A DNA stretch of 34,803 bases from JBCDGZ01 sp038750655 (GCA_038750655.1 JBCDGZ010000080.1:1-34803); one strand, 5' to 3'; positions 22,422 to 32,106 are shown, counted from the stretch's first letter. Numbers and translations are program-made. Notes: generated by a model from the sequence alone, not told the origin.

Positions 22422-24332
22422 GTGTCCGAAACACTAAAGCCAAACGATGTACTCAAGCAGTATTGGGGCTACGACGCCTTTCGGCCATTACAGGAGGATA
22501 TTATTCAGGCTACTTTAGATGGTCAGGACAGCCTGGCCCTGATGCCTACCGGCGGCGGTAAATCCATCTGCTTCCAAGTGCCCGCCCTGTGTCAAGAAGG
22601 CATTTGCATCGTCGTTTCTCCGCTGATAGCTTTGATGAAAGACCAGGTGCAAAACCTGATGCAACGGGATATTCCTGCCGTTGCCATTTATTCTGGGATG
22701 CGCTTTCGCGATATTGACCGCACCCTGGATAATTGCGTTTACGGCAACTACAAATTCCTCTATCTCTCGCCCGAACGGCTCACAACGGACATCGTACGCG
22801 AGCGCCTACAGCGAATGAATGTCAACCTACTGGCCGTGGACGAAGCGCACTGCATCTCTCAATGGGGCTACGACTTTCGCCCACCCTATCTGGAAATTGC
22901 CAATATCCGCGAGTTGCTGCCCAAGGTATCTGTTTTGGCCCTCACCGCTACGGCGACGCCGGAGGTGGTCAAGGACATCCAGGACAAACTGGCTTTTACT
23001 CAGCCTCAAGTTTTCCAGAAGAGCTTTTCCCGCTCCAACCTCTCGTACTCCGTACTTAAGGAGGAGAATAAAGCCAAAAAGCTTTTACAGATTATCCGCA
23101 ATGTGAAGGGCTCTGGCATTATTTATGTCCGAAGCCGTAACCGCAGCAAAGAGCTGGCTGAATTTTTACAGCGCCAAGGCTTCACCGCCAGTTATTACCA
23201 CGCGGGCTTGAATAGTGAGCAACGCAGTAAGCGGCAGGAAGCTTGGATGAAGGATAAGGTACGGATTATGGTGTCGACGAATGCCTTTGGGATGGGCATT
23301 GATAAGCCGGATGTGCGCCTAGTGGTACATATCGATCTGCCGGACAGCTTGGAAGCTTATTTTCAGGAGGCCGGGCGCGCCGGGCGAGATGGGGCCAAGG
23401 CATACGCTGTCATGCTGTATAACGACAGCGATCGGCAAAGCCTAGAGCGCAAGTTTGAGGCTTCCTTCCCTCCGATGGAGACCATCCGCAAGACCTACCA
23501 AGCACTGGGGCACTACTGCCAATTGGCTACTGGCGGCGGAGAAGGCCAAAGTTTCAATTTCGACATCACCGATTTTGCTCGCACTTATCAGCTCGATACC
23601 ATGAGTTGCTACCACAGCCTCCGCATTTTGGAGCAAGCTGGCTGGATTGTGCTGACCGATGCCATTTATATCCCCTCTAGCTTGATGGTGAAGGTGAGTA
23701 AGGAGAAATTGTACGACTACCAGCTGCGCCATCGCAAATTTGACCTGATCCTCAAAACGATTCTCCGCAATTACCAGGGAGCATTTCAAAACTATGTCAA
23801 AATCAGGGAAAGCCAGCTGGCGCGCTTTCTCAAAATGCCACGGCAGGAGCTAAGTAATGCCCTGCGCATTCTCCAACAAGACGGCATTATCAATTACAAA
23901 CCACAGAAAGATGATCCGCAGCTGATCTTCCTGCACGAGCGCATTCCCTCCGAGAACCTGACCATCGACATGGCGATGTACGATTTTCGCAAAAATCGCC
24001 AAATGCTACGCATTAGAAGCTCCATCGCCTATGTCGAGGATGTCATCTGTCGGAGTCGCCAACTGCTGAGCTATTTTGGAGAAACGGCGGCCGAAAATTG
24101 TGGGATCTGCGATGTCTGCCTGGGCCGCACCCGAGCAGAAATCAGCACCGAAGAGTTTGAACGCCTCAAAGGTAAAATCCGCCGACTTTTGAAGGACGGG
24201 CCGCTCAAGGTGGAAGAAATTATTGATTCTTTTTCCCCAAAACGCAGCGAGCAAGTCCTAAAGGCTTTAGAATACCTGATCGACGAGGGCCTTGCCGACC
24301 GGGAAAATGATCGACTGAGCTGGAAAAAATAA
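22422..24332 (+). CDS. recQ: ATP-dependent DNA helicase RecQ (short form, no HRDC)
   Basis: A 3'-to-5' DNA helicase in recombination repair. The 636-residue product has Walker A TGGGKS (43-48), the DEAH box (140-143) followed by CISQWGYDFRPPY (the RecQ aromatic-rich loop), and a helicase C domain with STNAFGMGIDKPDVR and QEAGRAGRDG. A zinc-binding subdomain has one Cys in VICRSRQL and three in NCGICDVC, and a winged helix follows. A second helix-turn-helix-like region sits at the C-terminus. The HRDC domain of longer RecQs is absent. The start is GTG 22422, just before SETLKPNDVLKQYWGYD; no upstream ATG fits. The glycosyltransferase start codon follows 3 bp after the stop, so the two are co-transcribed. 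Confidence 0.95.
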   Translation: MSETLKPNDVLKQYWGYDAFRPLQEDIIQATLDGQDSLALMPTGGGKSICFQVPALCQEGICIVVSPLIALMKDQVQNLMQRDIPAVAIYSGMRFRDIDRTLDNCVYGNYKFLYLSPERLTTDIVRERLQRMNVNLLAVDEAHCISQWGYDFRPPYLEIANIRELLPKVSVLALTATATPEVVKDIQDKLAFTQPQVFQKSFSRSNLSYSVLKEENKAKKLLQIIRNVKGSGIIYVRSRNRSKELAEFLQRQGFTASYYHAGLNSEQRSKRQEAWMKDKVRIMVSTNAFGMGIDKPDVRLVVHIDLPDSLEAYFQEAGRAGRDGAKAYAVMLYNDSDRQSLERKFEASFPPMETIRKTYQALGHYCQLATGGGEGQSFNFDITDFARTYQLDTMSCYHSLRILEQAGWIVLTDAIYIPSSLMVKVSKEKLYDYQLRHRKFDLILKTILRNYQGAFQNYVKIRESQLARFLKMPRQELSNALRILQQDGIINYKPQKDDPQLIFLHERIPSENLTIDMAMYDFRKNRQMLRIRSSIAYVEDVICRSRQLLSYFGETAAENCGICDVCLGRTRAEISTEEFERLKGKIRRLLKDGPLKVEEIIDSFSPKRSEQVLKALEYLIDEGLADRENDRLSWKK

Positions 24333-24335
24333 ACT

Positions 24336-25448
24336 ATGCGTACCCCTACCCGGATTATTTTTACGGTGACCAATGATTTGAGCTACGACCAGCGCATGAT
24401 CCGCATTTGTAGCAGTTTGGTTGAAGCGGGTTATCGAGTGATTTTGGTAGGCCGACAGCGGGCACAGTCCGTCCCCCTGCTGGATCGACCCTTTCAGCAA
24501 AAGCGGCTGCGCTGCTATTTTGAGCAGGGCAAGCTGTTCTACGCCGAGTACAATCTGCGCCTCTTCTTTTATTTGCTCTTTGCTTCCTGTGATATCATTG
24601 CTTCCATTGATTTGGATACCTTACTGCCTGGATTTTTGTGTGGAAAAATTAGGGGGAAGGCCGTGGTTTACGATGCGCATGAGTACTTTACGGAGGTGCC
24701 GGAGGTGGTCAGACGGCCGAAGGTGAAGCGGGTTTGGGAGGGACTAGCGAATGGACTGATTCCCCGAATACAGTTTTGCTATACGGTGGGGGAGGGACTG
24801 GCCGGTATTTTTGAGGAACGCTACGGGCGCCCCTTCGAGGTGATCCGCAATGTGCCCTGGGCCCAAGGAGAGGGCTGGGAGATTGAACGGGTGGAGCCGC
24901 CGGTGATTCTCTATCAGGGGGTGCTCAACGAGGGGCGCGGTTTGGAGGCGATGTTGCAGGCGATGCCGCTGATCAGCAACGCGCAGCTGTGGTTAGCAGG
25001 AGAGGGCGACTTGTCGGAGGCCCTGCGGCGGCAGAGCGAGGAGCTGGGGCTGGGCGCGCGGGTGCGCTTTTGGGGCTATTTGCAGCCGGAAGAATTGCAT
25101 CGACTGACGCCGCAGGCCAGCATCGGCATCAATCTACTGGAAAACCGAGGGCTCAATTATTACTATTCGCTAGCCAACAAGACCTTCGACTACATCCAAG
25201 CTGGCCTACCCGCCCTGCACATGAATTTCCCAGAGTATGCCGCCATTAACCGACAATACGAAGTCGCCCTGCTGATGGACAATTTAAATCCCCAACAACT
25301 GGCCAAAGCCATCAACCGCCTGCTGGAGCAACCGGAATTATACGCCCAGCTACAGGCCAATTGCCGCCTTGCCGCCCGCGAACTAACCTGGGAGAAGGAG
25401 CAAGCGCGATTGATTGCGTTTTATCAGCGCATAAAAGATGGTTTTTAA
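24336..25448 (+). CDS. Glycosyltransferase family 4-like protein
   Basis: A 370-residue cytoplasmic or membrane-associated glycosyltransferase of the GT-B fold. The N-terminal half has RIIFTVTNDLSYDQRMIRIC, AGYRVILVGR and VYDAHEYFTEVPE (acceptor side). The C-terminal half has VILYQGVLNEGRGLEAMLQA, LWLAGEGDL, ARVRFWGYLQPEEL and SLANKTFDYIQAGLPAL, the nucleotide-sugar-binding region with the usual GxG and 'xxxxxYxxAGxP' patterns. It probably transfers a sugar for a polysaccharide or glycolipid, but no sugar cluster surrounds it. It is translationally close to recQ. Codons are mostly G-ending to ~25100, then C-ending. Donor and acceptor unknown. Confidence 0.88.
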   Translation: MRTPTRIIFTVTNDLSYDQRMIRICSSLVEAGYRVILVGRQRAQSVPLLDRPFQQKRLRCYFEQGKLFYAEYNLRLFFYLLFASCDIIASIDLDTLLPGFLCGKIRGKAVVYDAHEYFTEVPEVVRRPKVKRVWEGLANGLIPRIQFCYTVGEGLAGIFEERYGRPFEVIRNVPWAQGEGWEIERVEPPVILYQGVLNEGRGLEAMLQAMPLISNAQLWLAGEGDLSEALRRQSEELGLGARVRFWGYLQPEELHRLTPQASIGINLLENRGLNYYYSLANKTFDYIQAGLPALHMNFPEYAAINRQYEVALLMDNLNPQQLAKAINRLLEQPELYAQLQANCRLAARELTWEKEQARLIAFYQRIKDGF

Positions 25449-25460
25449 ACGCCCCTTTAT

Positions 25461-25468
25461 TACATTTG
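25461..25468 (+). promoter_or_regulatory. Possible Bacteroidota -7 box upstream of folD
   Basis: TACATTTG matches TAnnTTTG exactly in the 65-bp gap before folD, about 45 bp from its ATG. A T-run about 15-19 bp upstream could stand in for the -33 element, but there is no TTG. It suggests folD and prmA have their own promoter as well as read-through. Confidence 0.35.
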
Positions 25469-25513
25469 CCTCGAAATCTTGAATCAACTCCTCCTAATCA
25501 ATACACAATACCT

Positions 25514-26395
25514 ATGCAAATCATCGACGGAAAACAATTAGCCGCCTCCATCAAAGACGAAATCGCCGAGGAAGTGGCGGCCCTCAAAGCTGCCGGAGGC
25601 AAGACGCCCCACCTCGCTGCGGTACTAGTTGGAGAAGACCCTGCCAGCCAGGTTTACGTGCGGGGAAAGGTACGGGCTTGCGAAAAAGTAGGCTTCGAAT
25701 CTACGCTGATCCGCAAAGAAGCGACCATTACAGAGGCAGAGCTGCTGGATATTGTGGAGCAGTTGAATAATAATGAGGACATTGACGGGTTCATCGTACA
25801 GCTGCCCCTGCCTCAGCATATCGACGAAGAAAAAATTACCCTGGCGATTGACCCGCGCAAAGACGTAGACGGTTTCCACCCGATGAATTTTGGACGGATG
25901 GCGCAGGGCCTGCCTGCCTACCTGCCTGCCACTCCATTCGGCATCCTGCAAATGCTCAATCGCTACGATATCGAAGTGGAAGGAAAAGAATGCGTGGTAC
26001 TCGGGCGTAGTAATATTGTCGGTTCTCCGATCAGCATCTTGCTTTCGCGCAAAGCGCGGCCGGGCAATGCCACCGTTACGCTCTGCCATAGCCGCACCCG
26101 CGACCTGGCCAACTTCACCCGCCGAGCCGACATCCTCATCGTCGCCCTCGGCCGCCCCGATTTTGTAACCGCCGATATGGTCAAAGAGGGCGTCGTAGTG
26201 ATCGATGTAGGCATCAACCGGGTGACGGATGCGACGGCCAAGCGCGGCTATCGCCTCCGCGGCGATGTCCACTACGAAGAAGTCGCCCCCAAATCCAGCT
26301 ATATCACCCCCGTTCCCGGCGGCGTCGGCCCGATGACCATCACCTCGCTGCTGATGAACACCTTGAAGGCCTGTAAGAAAGAAATCTACAGCTGA
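25514..26395 (+). CDS. folD: Bifunctional methylenetetrahydrofolate dehydrogenase/cyclohydrolase
   Basis: Oxidises 5,10-methylene-THF with NADP+ and hydrolyses the product to 10-formyl-THF, for purine and formyl-methionine synthesis in the cytoplasm. The 293-residue protein has VGEDPASQVYVRGKVRAC with catalytic K52, DGFIVQLPLPQHI, DPRKDVDGFHP, ATPFGILQML, GRSNIVGSPISILLS (Rossmann-fold region, ~164 on), and the C-terminal PVPGGVGPMTITSLLMNT. All family motifs are intact and length is normal. I chose ATG 25514: the frame is open further upstream, but only into glycosyltransferase sequence. prmA starts 8 bp after the stop, suggesting co-transcription. Confidence 0.97.
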   Translation: MQIIDGKQLAASIKDEIAEEVAALKAAGGKTPHLAAVLVGEDPASQVYVRGKVRACEKVGFESTLIRKEATITEAELLDIVEQLNNNEDIDGFIVQLPLPQHIDEEKITLAIDPRKDVDGFHPMNFGRMAQGLPAYLPATPFGILQMLNRYDIEVEGKECVVLGRSNIVGSPISILLSRKARPGNATVTLCHSRTRDLANFTRRADILIVALGRPDFVTADMVKEGVVVIDVGINRVTDATAKRGYRLRGDVHYEEVAPKSSYITPVPGGVGPMTITSLLMNTLKACKKEIYS

Positions 26396-26403
26396 TCCAC
26401 CCT

Positions 26404-27228
26404 ATGGATTACTATCGCCTGGACATCCGCAGCGCCTCCCACCCCCAGGAAGTGCTGCTCGCCTTTTTGTCGGACCTGCCCTTCGATGCTTTTGAGGAGC
26501 AGCCCGAGCAGCTTTGTGCCTTTTTGCCAGTGCAAGCCTTTACGGCGGAGGTGGAGATGGAGTTGGCTGCCTTGGCAGAGCAGTGGGCGTTCAGCTACCA
26601 AAAAGAATTGATTCCCTCTGTTAATTGGAATGCCGAATGGGAGGCCAATTTCCAGCCTATTCGTGTAGACGATTTTTGTGTCATTCGAGCTGATTTTCAT
26701 CCTTCTCATCAAGATACCAATTACGAAATCATCATCAACCCCCGCATGGCCTTCGGCACCGGCCACCACGAAACGACTTACATGATGATCAAGCAGATGG
26801 CTGGGCTCGACTTTGGGGGCAAGCAGGTGCTAGATTATGGCTGTGGTACGGGTATTTTGGCCATATTGGCTGCTCAGATGGGGGCCGCCCAGGTTGATGC
26901 CATTGATATTGAGGAGCCGGCTTATGAGAATAGCCTTGACAATGCGCAGCTGAACGGTGTAGCCGGGGCGCTTGACATTCAACTGGGAGGCATCGAAAGG
27001 GTGGAGGGGCACCAGTATGAGGTGCTGCTGGCAAACATCAATCGCAATGTAATTTTGCAGAGCCTCCCGGCGTTATATCGTATGATGAAAACCGATAGTT
27101 TGTTGCTCATCTCTGGCATTTTAGTTGAAGATGAAGGGCTTGTAGGCCAACACCTCACGGACTGTGGGTTCTCCATTATCAACCGACAACAGAGAAACAA
27201 TTGGCTTTGTATGTCGTTGAAACTATAG
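26404..27228 (+). CDS. prmA: Ribosomal protein L11 methyltransferase
   Basis: A SAM-dependent methyltransferase expected to trimethylate ribosomal protein L11. The 274-residue product has an N-terminal ferredoxin-like substrate-binding domain (to ~60), then NWNAEWEANFQPI, the NPRMAFGTGHHETT signature (~111-124), SAM motif I LDYGCGTGILAILAA (~141-155), the acidic DAIDIEEPA, and VLLANINRNVI (the NxNxx motif). It is slightly shorter than the E. coli protein (293), as usual in Bacteroidota. It lies between folD (8 bp upstream) and the giant exported protein gene (4 bp downstream). It is probably the anchor of a short operon. Confidence 0.95.
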   Translation: MDYYRLDIRSASHPQEVLLAFLSDLPFDAFEEQPEQLCAFLPVQAFTAEVEMELAALAEQWAFSYQKELIPSVNWNAEWEANFQPIRVDDFCVIRADFHPSHQDTNYEIIINPRMAFGTGHHETTYMMIKQMAGLDFGGKQVLDYGCGTGILAILAAQMGAAQVDAIDIEEPAYENSLDNAQLNGVAGALDIQLGGIERVEGHQYEVLLANINRNVILQSLPALYRMMKTDSLLLISGILVEDEGLVGQHLTDCGFSIINRQQRNNWLCMSLKL

Positions 27229-27232
27229 AAAA

Positions 27233-30200
27233 ATGACCATTCTTATGATGCTCCGACATTTATATTTATTCATTGCATTTTCTTGCTTACCATTTTTACT
27301 CTCGGCTCAAAGTCTAGATCAATTCTCCGAGAACCGGGGGGAATTCCTCAAGCAGATGGAATCCCTGATGACGGCTAGTAAAAGGAACGTCATGGAGGAC
27401 ATCTATAAGGACTTCGCCAAGCGATTCAAGGGAGGCACTTTTACGGACGAAGAATTTATACTGATCCACAAAATCAGTAATGCCATGCTTAAGCAGAAGA
27501 TGAAGGCTAGCCCTTACTTTAGCAATTACCTCAAATGCCTCATCTCGCTCAAGCAAAGCCAGGAAGATGGCCAGCAGTTCAGTAACCTCCACGAGGTATT
27601 GGATAATATTTTGGCCAACATCCAGAACCGTAAGTTGACGCCCTACAAGCTTTTTTTGGCCTTTTCGCTCGATTTTTTCGAAAAAAATACCCTACGCTAC
27701 TCCAAAAATGGGGTGACCTGGACGGCCCTTTCTGATAAGTATGAGCTGAAATATGAGAACAATGAGCCGGTGGTGATGTACGAAAACCTCAATCTCGTCG
27801 CTTCTCGGAAGAAAGATTCGATTGCTATCATTGGGACTTCGGGGACTTATTATCCCATTGATCTGCGCTGGGAAGGCAGGGGCGGAAAGGTCAGCTGGGA
27901 ACGCTTTGGCCTCAAGGATGATATTAATTGCGAGTTGGGTGATTATGTTATCAATACCAAAAAAGCCCTCTACGAAGTGGCCGAAGCAGAGTTGAATTAC
28001 CCGGAATTCTTTCCCGGAGGAAGCATCAAAGGAACGCTAATCGATAAGGTCGTCACGGCCAACCGCGCTACCGAAGGTTCTTACCCGCGCTTTGAATCTC
28101 AGGACTCTGTGTTACAGATCGATAACCTTGGAGAGGGGATCAACTATGTCGGTGGATTCCGCTTGCACGGTACGACGGTGTATGGCTATGGAAATAAGGA
28201 CAATAAGGCTCGGATCATCATCAAAGATGGGAAGAATAAGACGGCGTTTAGTGGAGCCTCAGAGCTTTTTGTCATTCGAAAAGAGGAAAAACTGGCGGCC
28301 GAGCGTCTGGAAGCCATTCTCTACTTCAACCAGGATTCCATCTACCACCCTTCGGTGAACATCAAATTTGATATTCCTAATAAAATACTTTCTCTAAACC
28401 GGGGGAAACGGGGAAGTGATCGAAATCCATTTTTTAGCTCCTTACACAAAATGAACCTCGATTCCGATAATATCGACTGGTACATGAACCGGGATTCGAT
28501 GGTTTTTGGGAAAAATAAGGTGAGCATCACTGGTCGGGAAAAGGCGGTCTCCTTTGAGTCGCTAAAATACTTCTCTGAAGCGGATTATCGGCGGATTCAG
28601 AACATTGCGACTTTTAATCCAGTGGCCATGTTCAAGCGCGTAGCGGAGGAGGAAGGGACCAATGTGGTGAGTGCCAATATTTTGGCGGAAAAATTCAACA
28701 GTCGTTTCGATGCTTCCAGTATTCAGAGTTTGCTCTACGATCTGGTCTCCAAAGGATTCATCAACTACGATAGTGACCGGGAGATCATCGAGATGAAAGA
28801 TAAGATTTTCCACTATGCGGATGCCAATGAGAAAAAGGTGGATTACGATATTCTGAAAGTGGTATCTAATAGCGATAGCATCAATGCAGTCTTTACCCTT
28901 AAGGATGGGGCTATTCGGTCCACGGGGGTGAAGAATGTGGGCTTTAGCTTGGCCCAAAGAGTGGCTCTGCGGCCTACAGAAGGGCAGCTGACCATTCTTG
29001 AAAACCGAAATATGGATTTCGACGGTCGCCTCTTTGCGGGTTACGGCGTCTTGGAAGGCAAAGATTTCTTTTTTACCTACGATAAGAATCAAGTGGATAT
29101 GGATTCGATTCGCTTCTTCGACCTCTTCGTTCCTACGGATGCGGAGGATGAAAATGGCAATCCCATCGCCCTGTCTATCGCCTCGCGGATTGAGCACACC
29201 AACGGTGTTTTGCTCATCGATGCCCCCAATAATAAAGCTGGGCAGGAAGATATTCCGATATTTCCCTCCTTCAACAGCAAGGGGCCGGCCTATGTATTTT
29301 ACGATTATGACAGTACCCAATCGGGCTGCTACCGGAGAGATTCCTTCTTCTTTGAGCTGGACCCCTTCAACTTTAATAGTTTGGACAAATTTACGCGCGA
29401 AGACATCACCTTCACGGGGAAGATGGTATCTGCGGAGATTTTCCCGGATTTTACGGAGACCTTGCTGCTCAGGGATGAGGACGAATCGCTGGGCTTCACC
29501 ACCAGCACTCCCGCTGAAGGCTACCCTACCTACCAAGGCATGGGCAACTACAAAGGCGATATTGACCTAAGCAACCGCGGGTTCCTCGGCAAAGGCAGTC
29601 TGACCTACCTCAAGTCGACCTTCGACTCCGAAGATATTGTCTTCAAACCCAAGCAACTGCTGGCGACGGCGGACCGCTTCGACTTGGAGGAGGATCGCTC
29701 CGGGGCGGTGGAGGTGCCCAAGGCGGTGGGTTACGATGTATCTATTGATTGGCATCCCTACAGTGACAGTATGTACATTACCTCAAAAGAAAAGGCCTTT
29801 GAGCTTTTTCAAGCTGGTGAGCATACCCTGGATGGGATGTTGATTTTAACGCCTGGTGGTCTGAAAGCAGAGGGCGAATTTGAGTGGGATAAAGGTTTAC
29901 TGCGATCGGATATGATGTCTTTCGGCGCCTATTCGGTGGATACCGACACCTCGGACTTGCAGATCTACGCCTTTGGAACGAACGACCTGGCCTTTGATAC
30001 GCGGGACGTATCAGCCTCGCTGGACTTCGACAAGCAGATTGGTCGGATCAAGGCCAACTCGGATCAGCTCTCCACCACCATGCCGTACAACCAGTACCAG
30101 ACTTCGATGAACGAATTCTTCTGGGATATGAGCGAGGAGACCATCACTTTCAAGGCAGATGAAAACAGATACGGTAATTTCCGCTCCATTCACCCCGATC

Positions 30201-31765
30201 AGGATTCTTTGACTTTTCAGGGGAAAACCGCCTTCTACGATCTGAAGACCAACGAGCTGAAAATCGGTGGGGTGCCATTCATCAAAACCTGTGATGCTTT
30301 TGTGTATACTGAAAGTGGCGATATTGAAATCCAGAAGGGTGGGGTAATGACGACTTTACAAAATGCCAAAATTATCGCCGATACGATTAGCAAGTACCAC
30401 ATTATCAATCGTGCTACTGTGGATGTTTTGGGAAAAAAAGAATACAAGGCCAAGGGCTTCTACGAATACAATATCGGTGATAAGACCCAGGAAATTGAAT
30501 TTGCTGACATCATCGGTACGCGGGTAGGAAAGGGGAAGCGTTCGGAGAAAAAGACGGTGACTCGGGCCACTGGGCAGGTAGAGGCGGATGATAATTTCTA
30601 CATCGACCACAAGACGGAATATCGCGGGAAGATTAGCCTCAGCGCAGAATCTAAGAACTTGCAGTTTGAGGGCTTTGCCCGGTTGGATGCGCCGCTGATG
30701 CCGGACCCACAGTGGTTTTCGGTAAAATTTGAGGGGGATAAAAATGACTTGGCCATTGTTTATGATGTACCCAAGAACTACAAAGGGCAGCGCCTTTATA
30801 CGGGATTGTTTTTGAGCAAGGAGACGGCACGGATTTATCCTCGAGTGATGATGCCTTTGTTTTTCACCAAAGACCGTCCGATTTTCTCGGCCAAGGGTTT
30901 GTTCAAGTACGATAAGGTCAGGGACGAGTTCAACTTTGGAGATTCTCTGAAAATTGTTGACGATGTAATGCAGGGCAATCGTTTGACTTACGCCAATAAG
31001 GATGGTAAGATTCTGGCGGAAGGTAAGCTCGACATCGGGTCGGGGCTGGATTACATCAATGTCAATGCGGCGGGGCGCGTCAGCGCCAGCTTTGATGATA
31101 AGACCAGTGGCGGCAATAGCGGTCAGCCCGGCGATGCTAATCTCCTGGCTGAGCTGATGGCAGGTATCGACATGATGATCCCCGAAAAGCTGCTCAAAAT
31201 TATGATCAATGACCTGCGCGCCAGTAGCTTCGACGCCAGAGTACTGGATTATAACAAGGATACCCGCTTCTACGAGCGTACGCTCTCCGAGTTCATTCCC
31301 GATGCCAAGTCGTACAACAGTACCATCTCTGAGATGAAAAACTCCGGGCTGCACCTGCCCAGCAAGCAAGATAAATACTCCTTTTTCTTCAGCAACCTGC
31401 CAATGAAGTGGAATTCGGACTATCAGTCCTTCGTTTCGGCCAACGACAAGATTGGTCTCAACAGCGTGGCGGGTACGCCCATCAACCGCTGGTTGAGCTG
31501 CTTTGTGGAGTTCAAGATGCCCTCTAACAACGACGACCGGGTCTATGTCTACATCCGCTCTCCGAGCGACTTTTACTACTTCTACGGCTATCAGCAAGGT
31601 GTACTGAGCATTGTTTCCAACAATACCAAGTTCAACGAAACCCTGCTGTCGATGAAGAAGAAAGAGAAGATGATTAAAATGAAGGACGGCGAGTTTTTCG
31701 AAATTCAGGAGGTGGAGCCCGGGTCGGCTCAGATGTTTGTTAATCGCATCAAGGCGACGCGCTAG
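27233..31765 (+). CDS. Giant exported protein, paralogue 1, unknown function
   Basis: A 1510-residue protein I do not recognise. A signal peptide (to ~26, ending LLSAQ) is followed by a helical segment (~27-150) and then mostly beta-strand sequence. Repeated themes are strand pairs such as VSFESLKYFSEADYRRIQ, RNMDFDGRLFAGYG (~595), LEGKDFFFTYDKNQVDMDSI, and later AKGFYEYNIGDKTQEIEF and AKGLFKYDKVRDEFNFGD. The style recalls long beta-solenoid or OstA/AsmA-like envelope proteins, but no family is claimed. A striking conserved block is RGKRGSDRNPFF at 390-401. No T9SS tail or membrane helix is seen; it ends NRIKATR. The start is 4 bp after prmA, so translation may be coupled. Its neighbour from 32351 is a clear paralogue. 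MMLRHL (27245) is an alternative start. Confidence 0.9.
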   Translation: MTILMMLRHLYLFIAFSCLPFLLSAQSLDQFSENRGEFLKQMESLMTASKRNVMEDIYKDFAKRFKGGTFTDEEFILIHKISNAMLKQKMKASPYFSNYLKCLISLKQSQEDGQQFSNLHEVLDNILANIQNRKLTPYKLFLAFSLDFFEKNTLRYSKNGVTWTALSDKYELKYENNEPVVMYENLNLVASRKKDSIAIIGTSGTYYPIDLRWEGRGGKVSWERFGLKDDINCELGDYVINTKKALYEVAEAELNYPEFFPGGSIKGTLIDKVVTANRATEGSYPRFESQDSVLQIDNLGEGINYVGGFRLHGTTVYGYGNKDNKARIIIKDGKNKTAFSGASELFVIRKEEKLAAERLEAILYFNQDSIYHPSVNIKFDIPNKILSLNRGKRGSDRNPFFSSLHKMNLDSDNIDWYMNRDSMVFGKNKVSITGREKAVSFESLKYFSEADYRRIQNIATFNPVAMFKRVAEEEGTNVVSANILAEKFNSRFDASSIQSLLYDLVSKGFINYDSDREIIEMKDKIFHYADANEKKVDYDILKVVSNSDSINAVFTLKDGAIRSTGVKNVGFSLAQRVALRPTEGQLTILENRNMDFDGRLFAGYGVLEGKDFFFTYDKNQVDMDSIRFFDLFVPTDAEDENGNPIALSIASRIEHTNGVLLIDAPNNKAGQEDIPIFPSFNSKGPAYVFYDYDSTQSGCYRRDSFFFELDPFNFNSLDKFTREDITFTGKMVSAEIFPDFTETLLLRDEDESLGFTTSTPAEGYPTYQGMGNYKGDIDLSNRGFLGKGSLTYLKSTFDSEDIVFKPKQLLATADRFDLEEDRSGAVEVPKAVGYDVSIDWHPYSDSMYITSKEKAFELFQAGEHTLDGMLILTPGGLKAEGEFEWDKGLLRSDMMSFGAYSVDTDTSDLQIYAFGTNDLAFDTRDVSASLDFDKQIGRIKANSDQLSTTMPYNQYQTSMNEFFWDMSEETITFKADENRYGNFRSIHPDQDSLTFQGKTAFYDLKTNELKIGGVPFIKTCDAFVYTESGDIEIQKGGVMTTLQNAKIIADTISKYHIINRATVDVLGKKEYKAKGFYEYNIGDKTQEIEFADIIGTRVGKGKRSEKKTVTRATGQVEADDNFYIDHKTEYRGKISLSAESKNLQFEGFARLDAPLMPDPQWFSVKFEGDKNDLAIVYDVPKNYKGQRLYTGLFLSKETARIYPRVMMPLFFTKDRPIFSAKGLFKYDKVRDEFNFGDSLKIVDDVMQGNRLTYANKDGKILAEGKLDIGSGLDYINVNAAGRVSASFDDKTSGGNSGQPGDANLLAELMAGIDMMIPEKLLKIMINDLRASSFDARVLDYNKDTRFYERTLSEFIPDAKSYNSTISEMKNSGLHLPSKQDKYSFFFSNLPMKWNSDYQSFVSANDKIGLNSVAGTPINRWLSCFVEFKMPSNNDDRVYVYIRSPSDFYYFYGYQQGVLSIVSNNTKFNETLLSMKKKEKMIKMKDGEFFEIQEVEPGSAQMFVNRIKATR

Positions 31766-31789
31766 GCGCCTCTTGCTTTGTCCTCCAAG

Positions 31790-31826
31790 GGCGGGAAATC
31801 AGTCGATAGCTGGTTTCCCGCCTTTT
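31790..31826 (+). terminator. Strong intrinsic terminator after paralogue 1
   Basis: Perfect 9-bp GC-rich arms GGCGGGAAA and TTTCCCGCC around a 15-base loop, followed directly by TTTT, 24 bp after the stop codon. It ends the recQ-to-paralogue-1 run and implies that paralogue 2 has its own promoter. Confidence 0.9.
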
Positions 31827-31868
31827 GATTTACCCTTTTTGGGGTATGTACTTCCTCTCAATTTATCC

Positions 31869-31876
31869 TACCTTTG
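31869..31876 (+). promoter_or_regulatory. Possible -7 promoter box for paralogue 2
   Basis: TACCTTTG is an exact match to TAnnTTTG, placed after the terminator and 474 bp before the ATG of paralogue 2. The nearest upstream TTGG is further away than the usual -33 spacing, so this is tentative. Confidence 0.3.
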
Positions 31877-31999
31877 TAGTGCGGTCGTATATCGACTGCA
31901 ATTGTTTATTGCAATAACTCAATTTACCCGAGACAAACGAAAACTACGAACAAGACCCTAGTGATTATTGCATTATCTCCCTCCACTCCACGGTAGTTT

Positions 32000-32106
32000 T
32001 TCTTCGACAACTCCTGTGTTTTGAGATATACAATTAGAAAAATCAACAGCTCCCTACGGTCGTTTTTGCTTCTCCTAATTGTACATCCACAGTATCTGTC
32101 GAAGAA
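32000..32106 (+). ncRNA. Candidate structured leader RNA with nested inverted repeat
   Basis: Three helices nest collinearly: TTCTTCGACA with TGTCGAAGAA (32000-32009/32097-32106), CTGTG with CACAG (32014-32018/32088-32092) and TACAATTAG with CTAATTGTA (32029-32037/32075-32083), leaving a ~37-base apical loop. The bulges are asymmetric, as in folded RNA. It lies in the leader of paralogue 2. Class unknown; a decayed inverted-repeat element is the alternative. Confidence 0.35.
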
